Shown piece by piece: positions 37,313 through 45,676 of a stretch of 64,000 bases of DNA; position 1 is the first letter of the stretch, and each line of letters starts with the position of its first letter. The position numbers and the translations under genes are program-made. This DNA comes from Sporosarcina aquimarina (GTDB taxonomy: Bacteria; Bacillota; Bacilli; Bacillales_A; Planococcaceae). Below the pieces are notes generated by a model that saw nothing but the letters and a program-made list of their open reading frames with translations, was not told the origin of the DNA and made no database searches. The stretch spans positions 124,001 through 188,000 of the forward strand of contig NZ_JACLBZ010000012.1 of NCBI RefSeq assembly GCF_019748715.1, written 5' to 3'.

Positions 37313-38082
37313 TGGCGATTCCTCCACATCGTTTTGATTGGTTCGAATGATTTTCGATGTTGCGCAGTAAATCCATGCGTTTCCAGTCCTTGCAAGTGTT
37401 TTGCCGTTCCATAGCCAGCATTCTCATCAAAGCCGTACCAAGGAAACTGTTCATGTAACTCCGTCATTAGATCATCCCGCGTCGTTTTAGCCAAGATGGA
37501 AGCCGCTGCGATAGACAGACTCTTTTCGTCACCTTTAACGATGGAATACGCAGGACAGTCAAGCATCAAGTTCATAGCATCCGCAATAACCGTGTGCGGT
37601 TTTACAGATAGCTGATTGACTGCTGCTTCCATTGACTGCTTCGTTGCTTGGTAAATATTCAGTTCATCAATAACCGTTGCCGACTGTACGTGAATTGAGT
37701 ATGCTACCGCCTGTTCTTTGATCAGCTGTGCAAATCGCTGCCTCTCGACTTTCGAAATTTTCTTCGAGTCATCTACACCTAGTAGAACAGAACTCTCTTC
37801 AGGCAGGATTACAGCTGCCGTGACGACCGGTCCGGCTAATGGACCCCTTCCAGCTTCATCAATTCCTGCAATAAGTGAAATTCTTGTCGTTTTATATGCA
37901 TCATCAAATGCTTTCTTCTGTAAGAAGTCGTTGATCAATTGCTGTCTTTTCTCATATCGTTTTTTCCATTGTTTAATCGCGAGCTGCACACCTTTTCGTT
38001 CATCCGTTCGAAGTTCATCCAGCCACTCATTCGGTTCTTCTAAGTCTTGCAATTGGTTTTTTATTTGCTGAATCGTTGTCAA
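37309..38082 (-). CDS. rnhB: Ribonuclease HII
   Basis: RNase HII removes ribonucleotides and RNA from RNA-DNA hybrids. A helical N-terminal extension is followed by the catalytic domain with LIAGIDEAGRGPLAGPVVTA (first Asp-Glu), GVDDSKKIS, TVIADAMNLML and IVKGDEKSLSIAAASILAKT, the acidic active-site set. I favour the TTG at 38082, because AGGTGA lies at the right distance and the product (257 aa, starting TTIQQIKNQL) matches family N-termini. An ATG at 38103 lacks a ribosome site, and the open frame beyond it runs through a repeat element. Confidence 0.92.
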   Translation of the reverse strand: MTTIQQIKNQLQDLEEPNEWLDELRTDERKGVQLAIKQWKKRYEKRQQLINDFLQKKAFDDAYKTTRISLIAGIDEAGRGPLAGPVVTAAVILPEESSVLLGVDDSKKISKVERQRFAQLIKEQAVAYSIHVQSATVIDELNIYQATKQSMEAAVNQLSVKPHTVIADAMNLMLDCPAYSIVKGDEKSLSIAAASILAKTTRDDLMTELHEQFPWYGFDENAGYGTAKHLQGLETHGFTAQHRKSFEPIKTMWRNRQ

Positions 38083-38160
38083 TTTCTTCACCTGTCCATC
38101 CATATAAACTGAAATAAATAACTTACACTCAAAGTAAAGCGTAGAACCTGTTAATTTCCA

Positions 38161-38340
38161 TTCCAGGCGGACGCTTTCCGCGGGGCGCGGGCAAGCCTCC
38201 TCGTCACTTCGCTCCTGCGGGGTCTCGCCATTCGCGCTATCTCCCGCAGGAAAAGCCGTAACGTAGAACGGTTTTTGCGAGCATAAGCGAAGCGTTGAAA
38301 GCACATCTTTGCCCTTCGCCGCCTTCCACTCCAATCAACT
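38161..38340. repeat. GC-rich intergenic repeat, family A, copy 1
   Basis: It starts TTCCAGGCGGACGCTTTCCG and ends with GCCTTCCACTCCAATCAACT. Within it are the segments AAGCCTCCTCG, CTTCGCTCCTGCGGGGTCTC and CTCCCGCAGGA, plus an extra stretch of about 65 nt near the end. The same start and end motifs recur at 41848-41880, and inverted or shortened versions are at 42036, 54084 and 54318. The GC content is far above the surrounding intergenic DNA. Confidence 0.7.
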
Positions 38341-38441
38341 AAGTGTCCATTTTTGAACAAACTCATGTAAAAACTTAAATTCAACATAAATAACAAAATT
38401 CTTATCTATGTATTATATCGGTTTAATAATCAATTTTTCGA

Positions 38442-38484
38442 ATAAAAAAGCAACTGCCGGGAAATGACGTCCCAAACAGTTGCT
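38442..38484 (-). terminator. Terminator after rbgA
   Basis: The minus strand reads AGCAACTG...CAGTTGCT with inner GGGA/TCCC pairs, then TTTTTTATT. It lies 8 nt beyond the rbgA stop. Confidence 0.9.
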
Positions 38485-38492
38485 CTAATTTG

Positions 38493-39344
38493 TTATGATT
38501 CTTCCGGAAAATCAAACGTTAGCTTACCCACTTGCTGATCACGTATATCTTGAACAATTAAATCTGCCACTTTATCGTAATCAATTTCTGCACCTGCGCT
38601 GTAAACTTTCCGCCGCTCTCCAATTTGATCGAAGATCGCTAAAATATCTTCGCCAATCGTAGTCAGTTGATAACGTGCTTCCAGTCGTTCCGGATAATGT
38701 TCCGATAAAAATCGAAGACCATAGACAGCCAGTTCTTCCATGTTCAGAACAGAATCTTTGATCGCGCCTGTCAATGCCAGCTTGAAACCAACTTCAGGGT
38801 CTTCAAATTTTGGCCAAAGCACACCTGGAGTATCTAATAACTCCAGCTCTTTGCCATATTTAATCCATTGCTGCGCTTTCGTCACACCTGGTTTATTTCC
38901 TGTTTTCGCAATGTTTTTCTTAGCTAATCGATTGATCAGTGTCGACTTCCCTACGTTTGGTATACCGACAATCATCGCACGTATGGCACCTGGACGGATT
39001 CCTCTTTGCTTCATTCGGTCAAATTTCGGCTGAAGGATTTCTTTTGCTGCCTTCGTGACAGTTTGCAGACCTTTGCCTTCAAATGAATTGATCGCCACTG
39101 TTCGAAAGCCACGCTCTTCAAAATAAGCAATCCAGCGCTTCGTCTGCACTTCATCTGCTAAATCCATTTTATTTAAAATCAGCAGCCGCGGCTTTTGCTG
39201 AATCACTTCGTCGATCATCGGATTACGTGAAGACAGCGGCAGTCTTGCATCTATTAATTCAAATACGATATCGACGAGTTTAAGCTTCTCAGATACTTCC
39301 CGTCTTGCTTTTGCCATATGGCCTGGAAACCATTGAATAGTCAT
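38493..39344 (-). CDS. rbgA: Ribosome biogenesis GTPase RbgA (YlqF)
   Basis: RbgA is a circularly permuted GTPase needed for late 50S assembly. The G motifs appear in permuted order: G4 NKMDLAD (about 58), then G1 [11 protein letters not shown] (about 127), then G3 DTPGVLWPK. The N-terminus [15 protein letters not shown] is the RbgA signature. A C-terminal helical ANTAR-like domain completes the 283 aa protein. It lies between sipS and rnhB. Confidence 0.96.
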   Translation of the reverse strand: MTIQWFPGHMAKARREVSEKLKLVDIVFELIDARLPLSSRNPMIDEVIQQKPRLLILNKMDLADEVQTKRWIAYFEERGFRTVAINSFEGKGLQTVTKAAKEILQPKFDRMKQRGIRPGAIRAMIVGIPNVGKSTLINRLAKKNIAKTGNKPGVTKAQQWIKYGKELELLDTPGVLWPKFEDPEVGFKLALTGAIKDSVLNMEELAVYGLRFLSEHYPERLEARYQLTTIGEDILAIFDQIGERRKVYSAGAEIDYDKVADLIVQDIRDQQVGKLTFDFPEES

Positions 39345-39362
39345 TCGAATCGTCTCCTTTCT

Positions 39363-39926
39363 TTATTTCACAAAACCGAAATCTTTGATCGGCCAAAATA
39401 TTACGCTAGTGCTGCCAATGATTTCATCTATCGCAACCGGACCGATATGTCTGGAATCTTTACTTTTTCGACGATTGTCTCCCATAACAAACACATGGTC
39501 TTCCGGCACAACACTCGCCTGGATTTGCGGTATGTCTTGCAGCGTGAAATCTTCAGTCAACGTGCCATCTTGAATTTCCGCTTTGTATTTATCAAGATAC
39601 GGTTCTTCATAAGGTTTATCATTAATATAAAGAACGTCATCTTTGTATTCCACTGTATCTCCTGGTAACCCAATTACACGCTTAATATAGTCTTTTTGTT
39701 CAGGTGCATGAAATACGACGATATCAAAGCGGTGTGGTTCTCCAATGGTATAACCGATTTTATTGACGATCATTCGATCCCCATGCTCTAGTGTCGGCAT
39801 CATGGAAATACCGTCGACGACGATCGGTGTGAATAAAAAGACTCGTATAATTGCAGCCAATCCAAATGCGATCAAGAGTGCTTTGATCCATTCCAGCCCT
39901 TCACTTTTCGTTTTTTTCTCTTCCAT
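39363..39926 (-). CDS. sipS: Type I signal peptidase
   Basis: This membrane-anchored serine-lysine protease removes signal peptides from secreted proteins. One N-terminal transmembrane helix (about 13-35) is followed by the catalytic S41 (DGISMMPTL) and K82 (YIKRVIGLPGD), then the GDNRRKSKDSRHIG box. I chose the ATG at 39926, behind AGGAGG, giving 187 aa; the upstream frame is not convincing. It is located between rplS and rbgA, as in Listeria. Bacteria of this group usually have several paralogues, so the letter of the symbol is uncertain. Confidence 0.93.
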   Translation of the reverse strand: MEEKKTKSEGLEWIKALLIAFGLAAIIRVFLFTPIVVDGISMMPTLEHGDRMIVNKIGYTIGEPHRFDIVVFHAPEQKDYIKRVIGLPGDTVEYKDDVLYINDKPYEEPYLDKYKAEIQDGTLTEDFTLQDIPQIQASVVPEDHVFVMGDNRRKSKDSRHIGPVAIDEIIGSTSVIFWPIKDFGFVK

Positions 39927-39982
39927 CAATCTAGCCTCCTGCCCTTGTCTGCTATTATTGTAACGCCTAATTACTTTATGCG

Positions 39983-40016
39983 CAAAAAGAAAGGAGGCCA
40001 AATGCAAGGCCTCCTT
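39983..40016 (-). terminator. Terminator after rplS
   Basis: A nine-bp perfect stem (39991-39999 with 40008-40016, AAGGAGGCC/GGCCTCCTT) is followed on the minus strand by TCTTTTTG. It separates rplS from sipS. Confidence 0.9.
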
Positions 40017-40034
40017 CGTTTTGCGCTTATCTGA

Positions 40035-40379
40035 TTAGCGGAGTTCTTTAATACGTGCTGCTTTACCACGTAGACTACGTAGGTAGTACAACTTAGCACG
40101 ACGAACTTTACCGCGACGAGTTACTTCGATCTTAGCAAGTTTTGGTGTGTGTACAGGGAATGTACGCTCCACTCCAACACCGTTTGAAATTTTACGGACA
40201 GTGAATGTTTCACTAATTCCACCACCGCGGCGTTTGATTACAACACCTTCGAATAACTGGATACGCTCACGAGTACCCTCAATGATCTTTACGTGTAAAC
40301 GTAGTGTATCTCCAGGACGGAAATCAGGGTGTTCAGTACGTAACTGATCTTTTGTAATGTCTGCAATTAGTTTTTGCAT
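40035..40379 (-). CDS. rplS: 50S ribosomal protein L19
   Basis: This is a 114 aa ribosomal protein at the 30S-50S interface. It contains the L19 signatures [20 protein letters not shown] and [20 protein letters not shown]. It has its own promoter (40473-40501) and a structured leader, followed by a strong terminator, so it can be expressed separately from trmD. Confidence 0.98.
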   Translation of the reverse strand: MQKLIADITKDQLRTEHPDFRPGDTLRLHVKIIEGTRERIQLFEGVVIKRRGGGISETFTVRKISNGVGVERTFPVHTPKLAKIEVTRRGKVRRAKLYYLRSLRGKAARIKELR

Positions 40380-40466
40380 GATTTTCTCTCCTTCTTTTCT
40401 GAAGTTCTTGCACGCCTTACATTTGCAGCGGAACGTCAGTAAATAGGCACTTTTTTAAAAAGCGCT
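40380..40466 (-). promoter_or_regulatory. Candidate L19 leader RNA upstream of rplS
   Basis: The roughly 87 nt leader contains segments that I recognise from the Firmicutes L19 leader: TTCCGCTGCAAAT and GGCGTGCAAGAAC (40405-40433 on the minus strand). An AGCGC...GTGC segment with a run of T/A lies 5' of it. In this family the ribosomal protein is thought to repress its own mRNA. Recognition is from memory of the motif; a covariance search would be decisive. Confidence 0.6.
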
Positions 40467-40472
40467 TCACAA

Positions 40473-40501
40473 ATCATATCATAAGCTCTCTGTTCAATCA
40501 A
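40473..40501 (-). promoter_or_regulatory. Sigma-A promoter of rplS
   Basis: TTGATT (40496-40501) and TATGAT (40473-40478) on the minus strand are exactly 17 nt apart. The start site would be near 40466, directly upstream of the L19 leader. The -35 box touches the 3' end region of trmD. Confidence 0.75.
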
Positions 40502-40507
40502 GCAATT

Positions 40508-41248
40508 TCAGTCTATTTTTCGTTTCCATTGCTGATAAAGTTTTTGCTGATGTTCGGTCAGCGGGGCTTCTTCCAACAACTCCGGACGCCGCTCTGCCGT
40601 ACGCTGAAATGCTTGCTCTTCCCGCCACTTATCGATTTCGGCATGATTCCCTGATAACAGTACAGCCGGCACGTCGAGGCCGTTGAAAGAGGCAGGGCGT
40701 GTATACTGTGGATGTTCCAGCATGCCAGTGGAGAAGGAGTCGTGGACAGCCGATTGATCATTGCCGAGCACATCAGGTAATAAGCGAACCACGCTGTCGA
40801 TCATCGCCATTGAAGCCACTTCTCCTCCGGTCAAGACGAAGTCGCCAAGGGAAAGTTCATCGGTCACCAAATGCTCACGGATCCGTTCATCATATCCTTC
40901 ATAGTGGCCGCAGATGAAAATCAAATGCTGCTCCTGTGCGAGTTCTTCCGCTTTCTTCTGTGTGAAGCGCTCTCCTTGAGGACACATCAAAATTACACGC
41001 GGCTTACTTTCACTGGTGCTTGTCAATGATTCGACGGCGGCAAACAGCGGTTCCGGCTTCAATACCATTCCTGCACCGCCGCCATACGGATAGTCATCCA
41101 CTTTTCTATGTTTATTCGTTGAGTAGTCACGAAAGTCTGTGACGCGGAAAGAAGCGGCTTGCTGATCCTGCGCCTTTTTCATGATCGATGAATGAAGGAC
41201 GCCTTCGAACATTTCAGGGAACAGCGACAGTACATCGATTTGCATCAT
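40508..41248 (-). CDS. trmD: tRNA (guanine-N1-)-methyltransferase TrmD
   Basis: TrmD makes m1G37 in tRNA. The SPOUT knot fold is indicated by [51 protein letters not shown] and [10 protein letters not shown]. The start overlaps the rimM stop by 4 nt (ATGA); the second Met could also serve. Its length of 246 aa is normal. The rimM-trmD-rplS order is widely conserved. Confidence 0.97.
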   Translation of the reverse strand: MMQIDVLSLFPEMFEGVLHSSIMKKAQDQQAASFRVTDFRDYSTNKHRKVDDYPYGGGAGMVLKPEPLFAAVESLTSTSESKPRVILMCPQGERFTQKKAEELAQEQHLIFICGHYEGYDERIREHLVTDELSLGDFVLTGGEVASMAMIDSVVRLLPDVLGNDQSAVHDSFSTGMLEHPQYTRPASFNGLDVPAVLLSGNHAEIDKWREEQAFQRTAERRPELLEEAPLTEHQQKLYQQWKRKID

Positions 41249-41760
41249 GAAAGCAGACCTTCCATCAGTTCGATGGTGATAACCTGTTCTTCAATGTCGA
41301 TGTCTTTTACGACATCTTCTATATAGGGGATGTAATGCGGTTTTCCTTCTGCCGGTGTAACCGTCCAGACATCATTGGCGCCCGTCTCGATAATTTCAGT
41401 AACTTTTCCGATGTCTTCCCCTGTTTCAGTGATGACACGGCAGCCGATAATTTCATAGTAGTAGAATTCATTCTCTTCCAGCTCGGTCAATTCTTTCTCC
41501 GATACTTTGACGATGCCGTCACGCAGTTTTTCCACGTCGTTGATCGTCGGATAGCCTTCAAATGTTAAAAGGTTGAAGTTTTTGTGCTTACGATGACTTG
41601 CCACAGTGACGTAAATCGGAGTCTTGCTCTTAGGCATAAAGATCGCAAGCTCACTGCCAATTGCATAGCGCTCATCCGGGAAATCCGTTGTAGACATAAC
41701 ACGAACTTCCCCTTTAATACCATGCGTATTCACAATCTTACCTACATTAAACCATTCCAT
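41245..41760 (-). CDS. rimM: 16S rRNA processing protein RimM
   Basis: RimM assists 30S head maturation. The N-terminal barrel begins [22 protein letters not shown]-terminal PRC-barrel segment contains [20 protein letters not shown] and ends near [14 protein letters not shown]. It is 171 aa. It is coupled to trmD by overlap. In B. subtilis ylqD lies between khpA and rimM; here that place holds repeats only. Confidence 0.96.
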   Translation of the reverse strand: MEWFNVGKIVNTHGIKGEVRVMSTTDFPDERYAIGSELAIFMPKSKTPIYVTVASHRKHKNFNLLTFEGYPTINDVEKLRDGIVKVSEKELTELEENEFYYYEIIGCRVITETGEDIGKVTEIIETGANDVWTVTPAEGKPHYIPYIEDVVKDIDIEEQVITIELMEGLLS

Positions 41761-41847
41761 TACTTCTCCTCCGTTATTTATAATTTACACGCTAATCAGC
41801 ACGCTCAAAAAGATTAGGGTAAGTGGGTAATATACCGTTGATCTGCG

Positions 41848-41880
41848 TTCCAGGCGGACGCTTTCCGCTCCGATCAACTA
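41848..41880. repeat. GC-rich repeat family A, copy 2 (short deletion form)
   Basis: It contains only the two ends of copy 1: TTCCAGGCGGACGCTTTCCG joined to CTCCGATCAACTA. This looks like internal deletion of a longer element. Confidence 0.6.
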
Positions 41881-42035
41881 GCGTATTTTCCTAGCATTAG
41901 TAAATTGAAACTCCATTCAGAGAGAAATATAAGTGCAAGAAGTAACATCTCAGAAAGAATGGCCTTCTTTTTCTCAGGATTCGAGTACACTTACCGTATA
42001 TAGATAAGTCTATTTGTTCTACAGTTCACTATCTA

Positions 42036-42168
42036 GGGATTTGCGCGGAAGACGGGGCGACTCCGGGAGGATCAGCACGAGTCTTGAGACCCTGGACTGA
42101 GCGGAGCGAGGGAAGCGGCTCAAGCCACACCCTCCGGAAAGCGTCCCCGTCTGGAGCGTAAATCCCCG
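42036..42168. repeat. GC-rich repeat family A, copy 3 (inverted)
   Basis: The element begins GGGATTTGCGCGGAAGACGG and ends with GTCCCCGTCTGGAGCG then TAAATCCCC, so its ends are imperfect terminal inverted repeats. Compared with copy 1 it is in the opposite orientation (GGAAAGCG...CTGGA). Internal motifs include TTGAGACCC and GGCTCAAGCC. Confidence 0.7.
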
Positions 42169-42228
42169 GACCATAAGCCAACGTCCTCTTGACTCATTTT
42201 CCTCATACAAAAAAACATTTATACGTGC

Positions 42229-42260
42229 AAAAAAGGAAGGAACCGGGGCTCCTTCCTTTT
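42229..42260 (-). terminator. Terminator after khpA
   Basis: Inverted repeat 42231-42244 with 42247-42260 (AAAAGGAAGGA/TTCCTTCCTTTT core) ends in a run of T on the minus strand. It starts 4 nt after the khpA stop. Confidence 0.88.
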
Positions 42261-42263
42261 GGA

Positions 42264-42503
42264 TCAATCCAAAATATCCAAATACACTTTTTTGCCGTGG
42301 TGGCTGCCTGCTGCTGAATAAACAATCGTACGGATCGCTTTTGCCACACGACCTTGCTTTCCGATCACTTTTCCCATATCCTCCGCATTCACTGATAACT
42401 GATAAACAACACGTTGTGACTGTTCATCTGCTACCACCTTCACGTCATCCGGGTAATCGACTAACGGCTTTACAATTGTTTCAATCAGCTGCTTCATGTC
42501 CAC
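42264..42503 (-). CDS. khpA: KH-domain RNA-binding protein KhpA
   Basis: This 79 aa single-KH-domain protein has the RNA-binding loop GKVIGKQGRVAKAIRTIV. In Firmicutes KhpA pairs with KhpB (Jag) and influences cell division and translation. It follows rpsP by 9 nt, the normal arrangement, and ends at a strong terminator. Confidence 0.95.
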   Translation of the reverse strand: MDMKQLIETIVKPLVDYPDDVKVVADEQSQRVVYQLSVNAEDMGKVIGKQGRVAKAIRTIVYSAAGSHHGKKVYLDILD

Positions 42504-42512
42504 CCCTCCAAA

Positions 42513-42785
42513 TTACTTGCTGTATTTAGCGTTATGGAATTTTTCCATGATGCCTTGTTCTGAGAACAAGTTACGCACAGTATCAGATGGCTTTGCGCCA
42601 TCTTGAAGCCATTTCAAAGCCAATTCTTCATTGATATTGACTGTTGCTGGCTTAGTAAGTGGATTGTATGTACCCACTGTTTCGATTTGACGGCCGTCAC
42701 GTGGTGCACGTGCATCAGCTACTACAATACGATAAAAAGGAGATTTCTTAGCTCCCATACGTTTTAGACGAATTTTAACTGCCAT
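42513..42785 (-). CDS. rpsP: 30S ribosomal protein S16
   Basis: This is a 90 aa protein starting [20 protein letters not shown], the S16 signature, with [15 protein letters not shown] following. The ATG at 42785 has GGAGGTG upstream and gives the exact family length; the longer frame to 42896 runs into the ffh region. It has its own promoter in the gap after ffh. Confidence 0.98.
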   Translation of the reverse strand: MAVKIRLKRMGAKKSPFYRIVVADARAPRDGRQIETVGTYNPLTKPATVNINEELALKWLQDGAKPSDTVRNLFSEQGIMEKFHNAKYSK

Positions 42786-42822
42786 TTTATCTACACCTCC
42801 GAATAGTTTCACACAAGATAGT

Positions 42823-42851
42823 ATATTATCAAGGTTTCGTTTGTTTGTAAA
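42823..42851 (-). promoter_or_regulatory. Candidate sigma-A promoter of rpsP-khpA
   Basis: TTTACA (42846-42851) and TAATAT (42823-42828) on the minus strand are 17 nt apart, placing a start near 42816, about 30 nt before the rpsP ATG. Confidence 0.55.
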
Positions 42852-42876
42852 GTGTTTTTTCTTAACACCTGTTATT

Positions 42877-44232
42877 TTATTTGAAAAACGAATCAAAACC
42901 AGGCATTTTGCCCTTCTTTTTACCCTTTTGTTGCATATTGGTCATCTGCTTGACCATTTTCTTCATTTCTTCAAATTGCTTCAGTAAACGATTCACTTCT
43001 TGAATCGATGTACCGGATCCGACTGCAATTCGTTTCTTTCGGCTCGCATTGATGATATCCGGACTTTCGCGTTCAGCAAGCGTCATCGAATAAATGACGG
43101 CTTCCACACGCCCCATTTGGCCTTCGTCTACTTTTGCGTTGTCGAGCCCTTTGATTTTATTGGCGCCGGGCATCATTTTTAAAATTTCATCGAGCGGACC
43201 CATTTTTTTTACTTGCTGCAGCTGATCAAGAAAATCATCCAGCGTAAAGCTTTGTGTGCGAAGTTTTTGTTCCAGCTCTTTTGCCTTCTCTTCGTCCACA
43301 TTTTCTTGTGCTTTCTCGATTAATGACATGACGTCGCCCATGCCGAGTATCCTTGAAGCCATACGCTCTGGATGGAATGGCTCAAGCGCATCCATCTTCT
43401 CACCCATACCGACAAATTTGATTGGCTTTTCGGTAACGGAACGAATGGATAGAGCAGCCCCGCCTCGTGTATCGCCATCTAGTTTTGTCAGGACAACACC
43501 TGTGATGCCGATCATTTCGTCGAAGCTTTTCGCTACATTGACAGCATCTTGACCTGTCATTGCATCGACAACTAAAAATACTTCATCCGGTTTCGTCAAT
43601 TCACGAATGTCTTTTAGTTCTTGCATCAACGCTTCATCCACATGCAAGCGGCCGGCTGTATCAATGATGACGACATCGTTATGCTCTTTTTCCGCTTCTT
43701 CCATCGCCCGGCGAGCAATTTCAACAGGGGACTGATCCGTCCCCATAGAAAACACAGGAACCGAAATTTGCTTTCCTAACGTTTCAAGTTGTTGGATCGC
43801 CGCTGGACGATAGATATCCGCTGCAACCAGCAATGGATTTTTATTGTGTTTCTTGCGTAGTACGGTTGCCAATTTCCCTGTCGTCGTTGTTTTACCCGCA
43901 CCCTGTAATCCGACCATCATAATGACCGTTGGTGATTTCCGGGCAAACTGAATTGGATTTTGTTCTCCACCCATCAAGTTCGTCAATTCATCTTTAACGA
44001 TCTTTACAACTTGCTGTCCAGGCGTCAAGCTCTTCATGACATCCTGACCGACTGCGCGTTCGCTGACCGTTTTGACAAAACTTTTTACGACTTTCAAGTT
44101 AACGTCCGCTTCAATCAATGCAAAACGTACTTCACGCATCATTTCTTTGACATCAGCTTCATTGATTTTCCCTTTGCCTGTAATCTTATTCAGCGTTCCT
44201 TGCAGGCGTTCGGCTAAACCTTCAAATGCCAT
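42877..44232 (-). CDS. ffh: Signal recognition particle protein Ffh
   Basis: Ffh is the GTPase subunit of SRP that binds signal sequences and SRP RNA. The NG domain has [15 protein letters not shown] (G1), [13 protein letters not shown] (G3) and [16 protein letters not shown] (G4). The Met-rich M domain (about 320-451) has the SRP RNA-binding [20 protein letters not shown] region. I chose the ATG at 44232 ([10 protein letters not shown]), with GGGGG 7 nt upstream; a TTG two codons earlier is less likely. It is 451 aa. Confidence 0.97.
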   Translation of the reverse strand: MAFEGLAERLQGTLNKITGKGKINEADVKEMMREVRFALIEADVNLKVVKSFVKTVSERAVGQDVMKSLTPGQQVVKIVKDELTNLMGGEQNPIQFARKSPTVIMMVGLQGAGKTTTTGKLATVLRKKHNKNPLLVAADIYRPAAIQQLETLGKQISVPVFSMGTDQSPVEIARRAMEEAEKEHNDVVIIDTAGRLHVDEALMQELKDIRELTKPDEVFLVVDAMTGQDAVNVAKSFDEMIGITGVVLTKLDGDTRGGAALSIRSVTEKPIKFVGMGEKMDALEPFHPERMASRILGMGDVMSLIEKAQENVDEEKAKELEQKLRTQSFTLDDFLDQLQQVKKMGPLDEILKMMPGANKIKGLDNAKVDEGQMGRVEAVIYSMTLAERESPDIINASRKKRIAVGSGTSIQEVNRLLKQFEEMKKMVKQMTNMQQKGKKKGKMPGFDSFFK

Positions 44233-44244
44233 AGACAATCCCCC

Positions 44245-44577
44245 CTAATCAAAATCTTTCAAGGTATGTAATAGCTCAAGAACTTTGGTGGAAGAGGAAT
44301 CGTCTGCCGGGATAATTTGCTGTAATTGCTCAACGACTTCAAGACGTTTCTCGTGCTTTTCGAATAGATTGAGCTTTTCCTCATAATCTTCCAGCATAGC
44401 TTCCGTTCTTCTCACATTATCATACACCGCTTGTCTCGACACGCCATATTGTTCGGCGATTTCACCGAGAGAAAGATCATCCAAATAATATAATTGCATA
44501 TATGATCGCTGTTTATCCGTTAATAATGATTGATAAAAATCAAAGAGGAAGTTCACTCTTGTCGTTTTTTCAAGCAT
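44245..44577 (-). CDS. ylxM: YlxM, UPF0122 helix-turn-helix protein
   Basis: This 110 aa protein is always found with ffh in Firmicutes. It contains a sigma-70 region-4-like helix-turn-helix ([20 protein letters not shown]). In streptococci the homologue binds SRP RNA and modulates the SRP GTPases. It lies 12 nt before ffh and has a promoter directly upstream. Confidence 0.94.
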   Translation of the reverse strand: MLEKTTRVNFLFDFYQSLLTDKQRSYMQLYYLDDLSLGEIAEQYGVSRQAVYDNVRRTEAMLEDYEEKLNLFEKHEKRLEVVEQLQQIIPADDSSSTKVLELLHTLKDFD

Positions 44578-44605
44578 GACGTCAACCCCTTTTCCTCACC
44601 TTTTC

Positions 44606-44634
44606 ATACTAGCGTTCACACGCATGTCTGTCAA
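44606..44634 (-). promoter_or_regulatory. Sigma-A promoter of ylxM-ffh
   Basis: A perfect TTGACA (44629-44634) and TAGTAT (44606-44611) on the minus strand are 17 nt apart, in the 63 nt gap after ftsY. The start would be near 44600. Confidence 0.75.
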
Positions 44635-44640
44635 GTATAT

Positions 44641-45663
44641 TTACTTGTCTTCTTCGTTTTCCGCCTCTTCTTCATCGCGATCTTCCATTTCCAGACCATC
44701 TGCAAATAAACCATACACATATTTTTCCGGATCGAACGGTTGTAAGTCTTCAATACCTTCCCCAAGACCAACAAATTTCACAGGAATATCCAGCTTGCTG
44801 CGGATTGCCAGGACGATACCGCCTTTCGCTGTCCCATCAAGTTTCGTCAATACGATGCCAGTCACTTTTGTTGCTTCATTGAATGTTTGAGCTTGAATTA
44901 AAGCATTTTGTCCAGTCGTTGCATCGAGTGCCAACAACACTTCATGAGGCGCGCCTTCGATTTCGCGGCCAATGACACGATGCACTTTTTCAAGCTCACT
45001 CATCAAGTTCACTTTGTTTTGCAAACGACCTGCAGTATCACAAATTAAGACATCAACATTTCGTTTTTTGGCAGATTTAACTGCATCATATATAACAGCA
45101 GCCGGGTCGGAGCCTTCTGCCTGACGTACGACTTCAACTCCTGTCCGTTCTCCCCAAACAACGAGCTGATCGATTGCGCCTGCACGGAATGTATCGCCTG
45201 CAGCGAGCATGACGGTTTTCCCTTCCTTTTGCAAACGGGCTGCCATTTTACCAATTGTGGTCGTTTTCCCTACACCATTAACTCCGACCATTAAAATGAC
45301 ATTTAAACGGCCTTCTTCGATATTCAATTCATTAGACATTTCTTCACCAGCATTATAAATCTCCACGAGCTTTTCAGAAATCAATGATTGCATGCCGGTT
45401 GTATCTTTTATATTTTTGCGTTTCACTTCATCCTTCAATAAATCAATCAATTCCATTACTGTTTCAAAGCCCACATCTGCTTGCAAGAGCACTTCTTCCA
45501 ATTCTTCAAAGAACTCCTCATCCACCACACGGAAACGTGAGACTAGGTCATTGACTTTCGACGTGAATGAATCGCGTGTTTTGGTCAAACCATCTTTAAA
45601 CTTCTCTGTAACGGCTTCATTGGTACCTGTAATTTTTTCTTTCAGCTTCTTGAAAAAAGACAA
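44641..45663 (-). CDS. ftsY: Signal recognition particle receptor FtsY
   Basis: FtsY is the membrane receptor GTPase for Ffh. The short N-terminus lacks the long acidic A domain of E. coli. The NG domain has GVNGVGKTTTIGKMAARLQ (G1), CDTAGRLQNKVNLM (G3), LTKLDGTAKGGIVLA (G4) and a C-terminal KFVGLGEGIEDLQPF. An acidic tail follows. At 340 aa it is typical for Bacillus. It follows smc by 13 nt. Confidence 0.97.
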   Translation of the reverse strand: MSFFKKLKEKITGTNEAVTEKFKDGLTKTRDSFTSKVNDLVSRFRVVDEEFFEELEEVLLQADVGFETVMELIDLLKDEVKRKNIKDTTGMQSLISEKLVEIYNAGEEMSNELNIEEGRLNVILMVGVNGVGKTTTIGKMAARLQKEGKTVMLAAGDTFRAGAIDQLVVWGERTGVEVVRQAEGSDPAAVIYDAVKSAKKRNVDVLICDTAGRLQNKVNLMSELEKVHRVIGREIEGAPHEVLLALDATTGQNALIQAQTFNEATKVTGIVLTKLDGTAKGGIVLAIRSKLDIPVKFVGLGEGIEDLQPFDPEKYVYGLFADGLEMEDRDEEEAENEEDK

Positions 45664-45676
45664 TTAACCCCACTCC

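Larger units (their letters stand above)
38083..38492 (-). other. rbgA-rnhB intergenic region
   Basis: This 410 nt region holds the rbgA terminator (38442-38484), an AT-rich part that may carry the rnhB promoter, and a GC-rich repeat (38161-38340). The frame of rnhB is open through the repeat, but codon composition and lack of a ribosome site argue against translation. No separate gene is supported. Confidence 0.6.
41761..42263 (-). other. khpA-rimM intergenic region without ylqD
   Basis: This 503 nt region contains the khpA terminator (42229-42260), two copies of the GC-rich repeat family A (41848-41880 and 42036-42168) and AT-rich spacer. No gene frame is supported; the open frame at 42019-42267 simply crosses the repeat. 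An AT-rich stretch just upstream of rimM (GTGTAAATTATAAAT) may hold a promoter, but I could not place a convincing -35. Confidence 0.6.

Noticed and set aside
42019..42267. Minus-strand 82-codon frame downstream of khpA
   Set aside because: It crosses repeat copy 3 and the khpA terminator; the sequence is repeat-derived.
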